Below, piece after piece: positions 23,790-31,842 of a stretch of 64,000 nucleotides of DNA (the first letter of the stretch is position 1; each line of letters opens with the position of its first letter). This DNA comes from Sphaerisporangium krabiense (GTDB lineage Bacteria > Actinomycetota > Actinomycetes > Streptosporangiales > Streptosporangiaceae): positions 2,914,001 to 2,978,000 of the forward strand of contig NZ_JACHBR010000001.1 of assembly GCF_014200435.1 (NCBI RefSeq). The letters run 5' to 3'. Position numbers and translations under genes: made by a program. The notes below the pieces were generated by a model. It was not told the origin of the DNA, did not search any database, and was given only the letters and a program-made list of their open reading frames with translations.

Positions 23790-26700
23790 TCAGGTCTGCT
23801 CGGCGGGCACCGCGGTGGCGGTCACCGCCTCGTACAGGTCGCCGGCCAGCAGGCCGATCGGCCGGGCGGCCAGCAGATCGCCGATCCTCACCTCCACCGA
23901 CAGGTCCGCCTTGATCCGCGCGCACAGCTTGGCGGCGAGCACCGAGTCCAGGCCGTGCAGGCTGAGCGACACCTCCGGGTCGAGCTGGTCGGGCGGCAGG
24001 CCGAGGAACTCGGCGAACCGCAGCATCAGGTACTGGCGGAACGCCTCCGGCGAGGAGGTCGCGAGGTCCGCGCCGTCGTAGGCGACCCCGGGCCGCTCGG
24101 GCGCCGCCTCGAACACCGGCTCCGCCACGGGCGCCGGCATCGTGTCCTCCGGCAGGTCGATCCAGAAGCGCTTACGCTGCCACGGGTACAGGGGCAGCGG
24201 GACGAACCGGCCCCCGGCGTGGAGGCGGTCCCAGTCGGGCTCACAGCCCCGCACGTAGGCCGCGGCGAGGGCGTGCAGCATGTGCTCCAGTTCCGGCTCC
24301 CCGCGGTGCAGCGACGGTACGGCCGTCGCGTCCGCGTTCGTGGCCGCGATCTCGTCCTCGATGACCGCGCTGAGCAACGGGTGCGGGCTGATCTCGACGA
24401 ACAGCGTGGGCGCCTCCTCGGCCAGCACGGCGCGGATCGCCGCGGCGAACAGCACCGGGCGCCGCAGGTTCTCCATCCAGTACTCCGCGTCCAGCTCCGC
24501 GCCGTCCACGACCCGGTTGAGCAGCGTGGAGTGCAGGGGCGCCTTCCCCGCCCTGGGGCGCAGCGCGGACAGCGCCTCCAGCAGGGCCGGGCGCACGGGC
24601 TCGACCTGCGGGGCGTGCGAGGCGTAGTCCACCTGCACCTGCCTGCAGAACACGCCCTGCCGGCGCAGCGGCTCGATCACCTCGGCCAGCGCCCCGGGCG
24701 CGCCCGCGAGCACGCACGACCGCGCGCTGTTGACCACGCCCACGCAGACCTCGCCCGCGTGCTCGCCGATCGCCTCACGGGCCTGCCGCTCGTCGAGCTG
24801 CACGACCCACATCGCGCCCGTGCCCGCGAGCCCGTCCAGCAGGGCGCTCCTGCGGCAGACCACCGCCGCCCCCTGGCGCACGGTGAGGGCGCCGGCGACG
24901 GTCGCGGCGGCGATCTCGCCCATGCTGTGGCCGATGAGCAGGTCCGGCGTGATGCCCCAGTCCTGCCAGGCGGCGGCCAGCGAGACCTGGAACGCCCACA
25001 GCGTGGGCTGGATCTCGCCGGTGGCCGTCATCGGCGTGTCGTCCTGCAGCCGCTCGATGACCGACCAGCCCAGCTCGTCGTGGATCGCCCGGTCGCACTC
25101 GCGCATGCGCCGCGCGAACGCCCGGTTCCGGTCCAGCAGCTCCCGGCCCATGCCGGCCCACTGCGCTCCCTGGCCGGGGAAGACGAACACCACCCGGGAC
25201 GGCCCGGACGCGCGCTGCGCCCCGCCCGCCACCGCCTGAGGGAACGCTCCAGAGCCGTACGCCCGCAGGGACGCGGCGACCTTCTCGACGCCCCCCACGA
25301 CGGCGAGCCGGTGCTCATGGTGGCTCCTGCGCCGGCCCGCGCTGTAGCAGACGTCGCGCAGGTCGGTGCCCGGGGTGTTCAGGGCCTCGGCGTAGCGCTG
25401 GGCCAGCCGCCGCAGCGCCCGGCCGTCCCTGGCCGACAGCGGCAGCAGGAACGGCCCGGCGGCCGGCCTGCGCCTCGGCGTCTCGGCGGCGGCGGGCGCC
25501 TCCGCGAGGACGACGTGCGCGTTCGTCGCGGACAGCCCGAACGAGCTGACGCCGGCCATCGCGGGCCCCGGTTCGTCCGGCCAGGGCTGGGTGTGCATGA
25601 CCGGCCGCAGCGGCGCGCCGGGCTCGTCGAACAGCGGATGCGGTTGTTTCACGTGGAGCGTCGCGGGAATGGTCTTGTGCTTGAGCGTCAGCGCCGCCTT
25701 CACCAGGCCGACCAGTCCCGCCGCGCCCTCGCCGTGGCCGATGTTGGACTTCGCCGACCCCACCAGGCAGGGCCGCCCCGGCTCCCGGCCCTCGCCCATG
25801 ACACGGCTCAGCGCGACCAGCTCGGTGTAGTCGCCCCGCGGCGTCCCCGGGCCGTGCGCCTCGACATAGGCCACCTGCCCCGGTGACACGCCCGCGTCCT
25901 CGTAGGCGTCCCGCAGCATGGCCTCCTGGCCGTCCACGCCCGCGGCGATCAGCGTGCCCGAGCCCCGGCCGTTGCTGTTGACCGCCGTCCCGATGATCGT
26001 GGCGTAGATCCGGTCGCCGTCGGCCAGCGCCCGGGACAGCGGCTTGAGTATGACGCTGACCGCGGCCTCGCTGCGCACGTACCCGTCCGCGCCGGCGTCG
26101 CCGAACTTGCTGCGGCCGGAGGGGGAGAGCACGCCCGCGTCGGCGAGGCTGAGGTACAGGTCAGGGGCCAGCAGCAGGTTCACGCCCGCCACGACGGCCA
26201 GCGTGCTCTGCCCGGTCCACAGCTCCCTGCACGCCAGGTGGACGCCGAGCAGCGAGGTCGAGCAGGTGGCCTCCAGGCCCATGCTGGGGCCGCGCAGGTC
26301 GAAGAGGTAGGAGATGCGGCCCGCGAGCGTGCCCCAGTTGCCGGCGCCCACCGCGGCGTGCATGTCGTACAGCCCGGCCCTGCGGAGGATGTCCCAGTAG
26401 TCGGACGGCAGGCAGCTCGTGTAGACGGCGGTCCTGCTTCCCGCCAGCCGGGACAGCGGGATCCCCGCGTCCTCGACGGCCTCGGCGGTGACCTCGATCA
26501 GGAGGCGGTGCTGCGGGTCGATGCGCAGCGCCTCGTGCGGGGAGATGGAGAAGAAGGAGGCGTCGAACTGGTCGACGTCCTCCAGGAAACCGCCGGCACG
26601 TGCGGCGACGCGGTTCCACCACTCTCCGGTGGCCTGGTCCAGGCCACCGGAGGGGAACCGGTCGGTGGGGATCTCCCCCACGGTGCAGCACTCGCCGGCC

Positions 26701-26798
26701 AGGACGTCCCAGAACGCGGACACGCTCGGGGCGCCCGGCAGCCGGCACGCGGCGCCGATGATGGCGATGGGATCTCGGGGACTGGTGGTGCGATTCAT
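23790..26798 (-). CDS. Single-module type I polyketide synthase (KS-AT-ACP)
   Basis: 1002 residues. KS about 8-435 with active Cys179 (EATCSTS), His315 (EAHGPGTPRGD) and His355 (SNIGHGEGAAG); AT about 538-830 with Ser625 (GHSMGE) and YASH at 725-728, the signature usually read as methylmalonyl-CoA-specific; then YPWQRKRFW and an ACP with the phosphopantetheine Ser952 (LHGLDSVLAAKL). No KR, DH, ER or thioesterase is present. Stand-alone modules of this kind can act iteratively or hand a beta-keto chain to another enzyme. KS deviations (Pro317 for Thr, TCSTS for ACSSS) are mild. Its ATG overlaps the upstream ATPase stop (ATGA). Confidence 0.93.
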   Translation of the reverse strand: MNRTTSPRDPIAIIGAACRLPGAPSVSAFWDVLAGECCTVGEIPTDRFPSGGLDQATGEWWNRVAARAGGFLEDVDQFDASFFSISPHEALRIDPQHRLLIEVTAEAVEDAGIPLSRLAGSRTAVYTSCLPSDYWDILRRAGLYDMHAAVGAGNWGTLAGRISYLFDLRGPSMGLEATCSTSLLGVHLACRELWTGQSTLAVVAGVNLLLAPDLYLSLADAGVLSPSGRSKFGDAGADGYVRSEAAVSVILKPLSRALADGDRIYATIIGTAVNSNGRGSGTLIAAGVDGQEAMLRDAYEDAGVSPGQVAYVEAHGPGTPRGDYTELVALSRVMGEGREPGRPCLVGSAKSNIGHGEGAAGLVGLVKAALTLKHKTIPATLHVKQPHPLFDEPGAPLRPVMHTQPWPDEPGPAMAGVSSFGLSATNAHVVLAEAPAAAETPRRRPAAGPFLLPLSARDGRALRRLAQRYAEALNTPGTDLRDVCYSAGRRRSHHEHRLAVVGGVEKVAASLRAYGSGAFPQAVAGGAQRASGPSRVVFVFPGQGAQWAGMGRELLDRNRAFARRMRECDRAIHDELGWSVIERLQDDTPMTATGEIQPTLWAFQVSLAAAWQDWGITPDLLIGHSMGEIAAATVAGALTVRQGAAVVCRRSALLDGLAGTGAMWVVQLDERQAREAIGEHAGEVCVGVVNSARSCVLAGAPGALAEVIEPLRRQGVFCRQVQVDYASHAPQVEPVRPALLEALSALRPRAGKAPLHSTLLNRVVDGAELDAEYWMENLRRPVLFAAAIRAVLAEEAPTLFVEISPHPLLSAVIEDEIAATNADATAVPSLHRGEPELEHMLHALAAAYVRGCEPDWDRLHAGGRFVPLPLYPWQRKRFWIDLPEDTMPAPVAEPVFEAAPERPGVAYDGADLATSSPEAFRQYLMLRFAEFLGLPPDQLDPEVSLSLHGLDSVLAAKLCARIKADLSVEVRIGDLLAARPIGLLAGDLYEAVTATAVPAEQT

Positions 26799-28162
26799 GC
26801 GGCCTCCACTCCGCCTGTGACGTTCGCTCTCCCGTTGCCGGTGAGCATCGAGATCGCGACAGCGACGTCCCACCCCGAGCTCTGCTCGCCGCCGTGGAAG
26901 TCGCTCGCCAGGAAAGTCGCCTCGCCGGACCTGCCGGCCAGGAGCAGCGCGTCGATGAGACACGCCGTTATGTAGGGCGCCAGCCATGGGGGGCCGGCGT
27001 CGGCCCCGCCGGTGCCGAGCGCCAGCGCCCGTCGTAGGTGGAAGACGGCCTGCTGCGGGTCGGCGCCGGTGGGCGCCGTCGCCCGCGCGGCGTGCACGAA
27101 CATGGCCGTCTCCCGGTCGTCGCGGTCGAGGCTCCCGATCCCCTCGGAACCGTCAGACCCGCGGCCGGTGAGTGCCTGGATCCAGGAACGGTAGGCGAGG
27201 TAGCGCCCTCCGGGCCGGGGGCCGCGCAGCAGGGCGGCCTTGAGCAGGAACTCCTCGGCCGCCGCGGGCTCGCCCAGGCCGAACGCCAGGGCCATCGCCT
27301 TCGCCAGCGCGAGGTGCGGCGTCGTCTCGACCGTGCCGGTCGGCAGCGAGTCCAGGAAGACGAGGGCGTCCTCCGCCCTGCCGTGCAGCAGCAGCAGGTG
27401 GGCGAGCACGGGGGCGACCATCTCCCCGGCGCCGCACCACACGGCCGCCTTGCACAGTTCGTGGGCCCGTTCGAGCGACAGCTCGTACCAGGCCCGCGTC
27501 GCCGCCTTGGAGAGCAGGGCGAGCGACCCGCGCGTCCCCCCGCCGATCCAGGTGCTCACCTCCCGGAACTCCCACAGGTTGTTGCGGCGCACGAAATGGA
27601 GTCCGAGGTCGCAGGCGCCGATCAGCTCATGGAGCAGCGCCGGATTCCCCCCGGAGGCGGCGTGCAGGGCCTCGGCCGTGGCATGGCGCACATGCCCCCC
27701 GATGACGTCGGCCAGCAGCGTCGTCACCTCGTCCAGGCTCAGCGGCGGAACGTGCACGTTGCGCCGGTGCGGCTCGAACCGCAGGCTGTCCGCCGGGTCC
27801 GGCTGCGGGACCGTGCCCGCGGGCGCGGTCGTGACCAGGAGCGTTCCGGCCCCGCGCCGGCAGAGGTCGCGGAGCGTCAGCAATGTGGCGTGGTCGCTGA
27901 GGTGCGCGTCGTCGACCACCAGGAGCAGACGGCGTCCGTTCGTCTCCGGGATCCGGGCCGCGACCCCCGTCGGGCCCCCCGGCGCCTCGAAGCGGACGAT
28001 CTCGTAGCCCTCGGCCTCCGCGGACGCCAGCGCCCTTTCGAGGAGCGCGGTGCGCCCCATGCCTCTTTCCCCCTCGATGATGATCGGACCCGGCACCCGG
28101 GCCCCCAGTGACGCGCGGATGCTTTCCAGCTGTCGATTCCGGCCCACGAAATTCCACTGCAT
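26795..28162 (-). CDS. STAND/LAL-like ATPase without DNA-binding domain
   Basis: 455-residue ATPase resembling the N-terminal two thirds of LuxR-type (LAL) regulators. Walker A is GERGMGRT (31-38), with Arg where Lys is normal; Walker B is LLLVVDDAH; the rest is helical repeats up to about 440. LAL proteins end in a LuxR helix-turn-helix, absent here, so it is either a truncated regulator that acts through a partner or a chaperone-like ATPase. AAGGGGG precedes the ATG. The overlap with the PKS gene makes it a dedicated partner of the synthase. ATP hydrolysis may be weak. Confidence 0.75.
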   Translation of the reverse strand: MQWNFVGRNRQLESIRASLGARVPGPIIIEGERGMGRTALLERALASAEAEGYEIVRFEAPGGPTGVAARIPETNGRRLLLVVDDAHLSDHATLLTLRDLCRRGAGTLLVTTAPAGTVPQPDPADSLRFEPHRRNVHVPPLSLDEVTTLLADVIGGHVRHATAEALHAASGGNPALLHELIGACDLGLHFVRRNNLWEFREVSTWIGGGTRGSLALLSKAATRAWYELSLERAHELCKAAVWCGAGEMVAPVLAHLLLLHGRAEDALVFLDSLPTGTVETTPHLALAKAMALAFGLGEPAAAEEFLLKAALLRGPRPGGRYLAYRSWIQALTGRGSDGSEGIGSLDRDDRETAMFVHAARATAPTGADPQQAVFHLRRALALGTGGADAGPPWLAPYITACLIDALLLAGRSGEATFLASDFHGGEQSSGWDVAVAISMLTGNGRANVTGGVEAA

Positions 28163-28384
28163 TGTGGTCCCCCTTATTTCCCCAGGCCGTTGCCTACGAC
28201 GACTCGCTGGGGTGCAAGACCGCATACGAACGTCTCCTGGCCTGGACGCTAATCAGGGCAGGCGACAATGGAAACGTCCGGCTCCGTGACTGCGCGGTCG
28301 TTGCTGTCGCACTTTCCACGATCACGCAGGCGGAATCATGGCGTCAATCCAGAGATGACGGAATCTTCACCGTACGGGGCGCGC

Positions 28385-29206
28385 CTATACCAGGCTATTC
28401 GGAGCGCCTTCGATGGGGAGATGGACGACGACGGAATGGAATGGACTGTCCATCACGCGCAGGACGGCGATACGGAAAGTGCACGTACCGAGACCGGGCA
28501 CCGTGAGGGTCCTCGGCCGGACGTGCTGTTCACGGACGTGCTGCTCGCTCCACCAGACGCGGAAGTCCGCGCTCTCGCGCTCAAGGTCGCGCACGAGCTG
28601 GTTCATCTTCCTGTCGGCCGCCCGGCCGGCATAGGCGGCTCTTAACCGGGCCACGACATCGCGGGTGTCCTCGGCCCAGCCGATGATCCGCTTCTTGGCC
28701 TCCGGATCGGTGAGCATCCACCACAACATGTTCCTGCGGCCTTCGGGGAGGAGCCCGAAGTCGGTGTACCAATCGGTCGTGGACTTGTTCCAGGCCAGGA
28801 GTTCGCCGTACTGATTGGCGGCGTAGACGGGAAAAGGCCCGTATCCGGCAATCCGGGTCACCTGGGTTACCAGATGCCTGCTCTCGTCGTCGAGCTCGCT
28901 GGAAATCTCTACAGAAGTCCTGTCGAGCGCGAGCAGGTGTATGTACTTGCGCTCGTCCTCCTCCAGGCACAGGACGTTCGCGAGGCTGTCGAGCACCTGG
29001 GGGGACGGGTGGATGTCGCGCCCCTGCTCGAGGTAGGTGTACCAGGTGGGGCTGAGGCCGGCGAGGACGGCGACCTCTTCGCGGCGGAGCCCCTGCGTGC
29101 GCCGGCGTGCGCCGGCCGGGAGACCGACCTGCTCGGGGGTGATGCGTGCCCGGCGGTTGCGTAAGAACCGGGCGAGCTCCTGCCTTCTCTCGCTGCTGCC
29201 GGCCAC
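28385..29206 (-). CDS. MmyB-type helix-turn-helix transcriptional regulator
   Basis: 273-residue XRE regulator: an N-terminal HTH (GLRREEVAVLAGLSPTWYTY, then LEQGRDIHPS) and the MmyB-like ligand-binding domain (YAANQYGELLAWN, WWMLTDPEAKK). Such regulators are common in actinomycetes, often beside oxidoreductase genes they repress, with a fatty-acid-like pocket in the C-domain. The GTG start has GGGGAGA 5 bases upstream. It is divergent from the flavin monooxygenase and lies 222 bases ahead of the ATPase-PKS pair on the same strand, so it may control both sides. The C-terminus has an unusual repeated EQHVREQHV. Confidence 0.9.
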   Translation of the reverse strand: MAGSSERRQELARFLRNRRARITPEQVGLPAGARRRTQGLRREEVAVLAGLSPTWYTYLEQGRDIHPSPQVLDSLANVLCLEEDERKYIHLLALDRTSVEISSELDDESRHLVTQVTRIAGYGPFPVYAANQYGELLAWNKSTTDWYTDFGLLPEGRRNMLWWMLTDPEAKKRIIGWAEDTRDVVARLRAAYAGRAADRKMNQLVRDLERESADFRVWWSEQHVREQHVRPRTLTVPGLGTCTFRIAVLRVMDSPFHSVVVHLPIEGAPNSLV

Positions 29207-29235
29207 GAAATCTCCCCTGCACCTGACGTGATACG

Positions 29236-29281
29236 TGCCGGTAGTGCGCACGTCGCTACGACTGTAGGTCACTTACCGGCA
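29236..29281. promoter_or_regulatory. Inverted repeat between regulator and monooxygenase
   Basis: TGCCGGTA (29236-29243) and its exact complement TACCGGCA (29274-29281), 30 bases apart, lie in the 108-base divergent promoter. Such spaced half-sites would let one regulator bridge both promoters; the MmyB-type regulator is the obvious candidate. Confidence 0.4.
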
Positions 29282-29314
29282 TATCGTCATCGCGTGGTAT
29301 CCGGAGGCGGAGTT

Positions 29315-30538
29315 TTGGCGCTGTCGAGAAGCCGGGTCGGCGTCGTGGGCGGGAGCCTGGCGGGCTGCGCCGCGGCTACCGTACTACGCCGGATCGGCTG
29401 TGACGTGACGGTCTATGAAAGGACCACGGGCGAGCTGAGGAGCCGGGGGGTCGGTATTGCCCTTCCGATCGAAATGCAATACGAACTCGTTTCGGGCGGC
29501 TACCTGCAGGATAATGTGCCCTTCGTATCGAATGTCGAGCGCAATTGGGTGGTGGAGCCGGGCGGCGGCGAAAGCAGGCTGATCTGGCGGCAGCACCTGC
29601 CCGCGGCCTTCACGAACTGGGGACTGCTGTGGCAGGGCGTGCGCGCGGGAGTCCCCGACGGGGTCTACCGCGCGGGCGTCACGGTGACCGACGTGCGCGC
29701 CGGCGACGACGGCGTCGAGATCGCGTTCGCCGACGGCCCGCCCGAACGCTTCGACCTGGTCATCGGCGCGGACGGCTACCAGTCGCGGTTGCGGCGGCTC
29801 GTCCACCCGCGGTCCCGGCTGAGCTACGCCGGGTACGTCCTGTGGCGCGGCACGTGCGAGGAACACCTGCTCACCGACCCGGTGCTGCGGGAGCTGACCC
29901 ACCGCGGCGCGGTGACCACGTGCTTCGACGGCGGGCACGCGATCCTGTACCGCATCCCCGCGGGGCACGGCGGCCTGGGCGGGGACGGCGGGCTGCTGAA
30001 CTGGGGCGTCTACGGCCGGCCGCCGGAGTGGTTCGCGCTGCGCGGCGAGGCGTGGGTCCCCCCGGGGCGGGTGGACGGCGACCTCGCCGGGCACCTCGTC
30101 CGCCTGGTCGACGAGCGCCTCTCCGAGGGCTGGCGCCGGCTCGTCCGCGGGACCGGCGCCCCCCGGCTGGCCGTCCAGCCGATCTTCGACCTCACCGTGC
30201 CCAGCTACGTGTCCGGGCGCGTGCTGCTGATGGGGGACGCCGGCACCGTCGCGCGTCCCCACACCGGGGCGGGGGCGGTCAAGGCGCTGCGCGACGCCAT
30301 CGCCCTGGGACGCATCGCGGGCGAGCACGACGACTGGCGGCGGGTGTTCGCCGTCTACGACGCCGAACGCCGCGCCGAGGGCAACGCCACCGTCGACCTC
30401 GGCCGCCGCCTCGGGCACGCCCAGGTCGAGCAGACCCCGGACTGGGCCGGGATGACCACGGCCGCGTTCCAGGAGTGGGTGCGCGACACGGTGGCCGGCG
30501 GCTCGCGCTACCTGTACACCGAACTGGGGGACGGCTGA
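29315..30538 (+). CDS. FAD-dependent monooxygenase (PHBH/DHPH-like)
   Basis: 407-residue class A flavin monooxygenase. The dinucleotide-binding motif is VGVVGGSLAGCAAA, the DG motif GADGYQSRLRR and the GD motif LLMGDAGTVARPHTGAG, in the expected order and spacing. The family hydroxylates or epoxidises aromatic or polyketide-derived rings with NAD(P)H and oxygen. I chose the TTG at 29315 because GGAGG lies 7 bases before it and the protein then begins right at the Rossmann strand; upstream in-frame starts lack a site. It is divergent from the MmyB regulator and near the PKS, so it may tailor the same product. Confidence 0.88.
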   Translation: MALSRSRVGVVGGSLAGCAAATVLRRIGCDVTVYERTTGELRSRGVGIALPIEMQYELVSGGYLQDNVPFVSNVERNWVVEPGGGESRLIWRQHLPAAFTNWGLLWQGVRAGVPDGVYRAGVTVTDVRAGDDGVEIAFADGPPERFDLVIGADGYQSRLRRLVHPRSRLSYAGYVLWRGTCEEHLLTDPVLRELTHRGAVTTCFDGGHAILYRIPAGHGGLGGDGGLLNWGVYGRPPEWFALRGEAWVPPGRVDGDLAGHLVRLVDERLSEGWRRLVRGTGAPRLAVQPIFDLTVPSYVSGRVLLMGDAGTVARPHTGAGAVKALRDAIALGRIAGEHDDWRRVFAVYDAERRAEGNATVDLGRRLGHAQVEQTPDWAGMTTAAFQEWVRDTVAGGSRYLYTELGDG

Positions 30539-30700
30539 CGGAGCCGGGCCGTGCGTGGAACTGCGACTGCCATCATCAACGCTCTCTGGGAGCCTGCCCC
30601 GCGGCGGAGCAGACTGGAGATCGGCAATAGGGAAGGACGCCTGGATGCGGACCCGTAATCCCATCGCGTGCCGCGACGCCCCGCCACGCGGAGCGGCGCG

Positions 30701-31804
30701 ATGCACCTGATCACCATCGCCGCAGGGCTAGTCGGGGTCGCCCTGGTGCTGGTGGTGTGGCTCAGCGTGCTGCGCACGGTATTCACCCCCCGGATGCGGA
30801 CCTCCCGGGTCGCGCGCCGGGTGCTGCGCGTGGTGGCCCCCTGCGTCCTCGCCGTCGCCCGGCGCGTTCCCTGCGACCGCCGCGAGCGGGTGCTGGACAT
30901 GTGCGCGCCGATGACCTTGTTCGGCATCGCCGGGGTCTGGGTCGGCGCGTCGCTGCTCGGGTTCTCCCTGATCGGATGGTCCCTGGAGGGCCTGGCCTCC
31001 GGTGAGGTCACGCTGGCGGACTTCCACGTGAACCGGGCGCAGGAAGGCCCGCTCGCCGCTCTGGTGTGGGTCTCCGAGGCGCTGCTGCTGGCCGCCATCA
31101 CCACCTACATCCTGCGCTTCACCGACGCCTACGGCCGCCGCGAGCGCGTCGTCGCCCGGCTCGCCGGCCGGGTCGTCCAGCCGCAGGACGCCGACGCCCT
31201 GCTGGTCACCTACCTGCGCACGGGCTCGCGCGACCATCTCGACACCATGTTCGGCCAGTGGACCGACTGGATGACCGATGTGGAGAGCACCCACGTCGCC
31301 TACCCCGCCCTGACCTTCTCCCGCCCGGTCGGCGACCTGTGCTGGCTGCGCGCCGCGGTGACCGTCCTCGACATCGCGGCCGTCACCGAGGCCGTGGCGC
31401 CGAACTGGGCGCCCCCCTGCACCCGCGCCCTACTGACCACCGGCTCCCGGTGCATGCAGCGCCTGGCCGCGGAGTTCGCCCTCGTGCTGCCCCGCGCGGT
31501 GGTCAGTCTCCAGGGCCGCGAGGAGCGCAGCTTCTCCGACACGCTGCGCGCGGCGCAGAACGTCGGCCTGCCGGCGCAGCGCGAGGAGGACGAGGCGTGG
31601 ATCGTCTTCCAGAGCCTGCGCACCCGCTACGCGCCGCACGCGCACGCCATGGAGTCGCACCTGCTGTACGAGGACATCGACGTGGAGGACGAGGACGAGG
31701 ACGATGAGGAGGTCATGGACGACCCCGGCCCCGTCTTCGCCCCCGTGGAGAGCGGCGAGGTCCGCGAGCGGGCCGCCCCGCGCAAGGACAAGGCCCGCCG
31801 CTGA
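30701..31804 (+). CDS. Membrane protein with acidic C-terminal tail, function unknown
   Basis: 367 residues. One hydrophobic helix opens the protein (HLITIAAGLVGVALVLVV), followed by a basic stretch (TPRMRTSRVARRVLR), then two more helices (about 70-95 and 113-135) and a cytosolic domain of about 150 residues. The tail is strikingly acidic (about 328-348, mostly Asp/Glu) before a basic end. The layout recalls ion-channel-like actinobacterial proteins, but there is no potassium selectivity filter, so I give no function. GAG-rich sequence precedes the ATG. It is not obviously linked to its neighbours. Confidence 0.75.
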   Translation: MHLITIAAGLVGVALVLVVWLSVLRTVFTPRMRTSRVARRVLRVVAPCVLAVARRVPCDRRERVLDMCAPMTLFGIAGVWVGASLLGFSLIGWSLEGLASGEVTLADFHVNRAQEGPLAALVWVSEALLLAAITTYILRFTDAYGRRERVVARLAGRVVQPQDADALLVTYLRTGSRDHLDTMFGQWTDWMTDVESTHVAYPALTFSRPVGDLCWLRAAVTVLDIAAVTEAVAPNWAPPCTRALLTTGSRCMQRLAAEFALVLPRAVVSLQGREERSFSDTLRAAQNVGLPAQREEDEAWIVFQSLRTRYAPHAHAMESHLLYEDIDVEDEDEDDEEVMDDPGPVFAPVESGEVRERAAPRKDKARR

Positions 31805-31809
31805 ACCCT

Positions 31810-31833
31810 CCCCGCCCGGCGACCCGGGCGGGG
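31810..31833. terminator. Hairpin between convergent genes
   Basis: 10-bp G+C stem (CCCCGCCCGG / CCGGGCGGGG) with a 4-base loop, 6 bases past the membrane-protein stop and 10 bases past the nucleotidyltransferase stop. It probably serves both. Confidence 0.7.
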
Positions 31834-31842
31834 ACCGGCACG

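Noticed and set aside
28108-28645. Short plus-strand frames around the ATPase/MmyB-regulator junction
   Set aside because: They run antisense into the end of the MmyB-type gene, share its codons and lack translation signals.
30701-31804. Potassium channel
   Set aside because: Helix layout is similar but no selectivity-filter motif (T-x-G-Y-G) is present.
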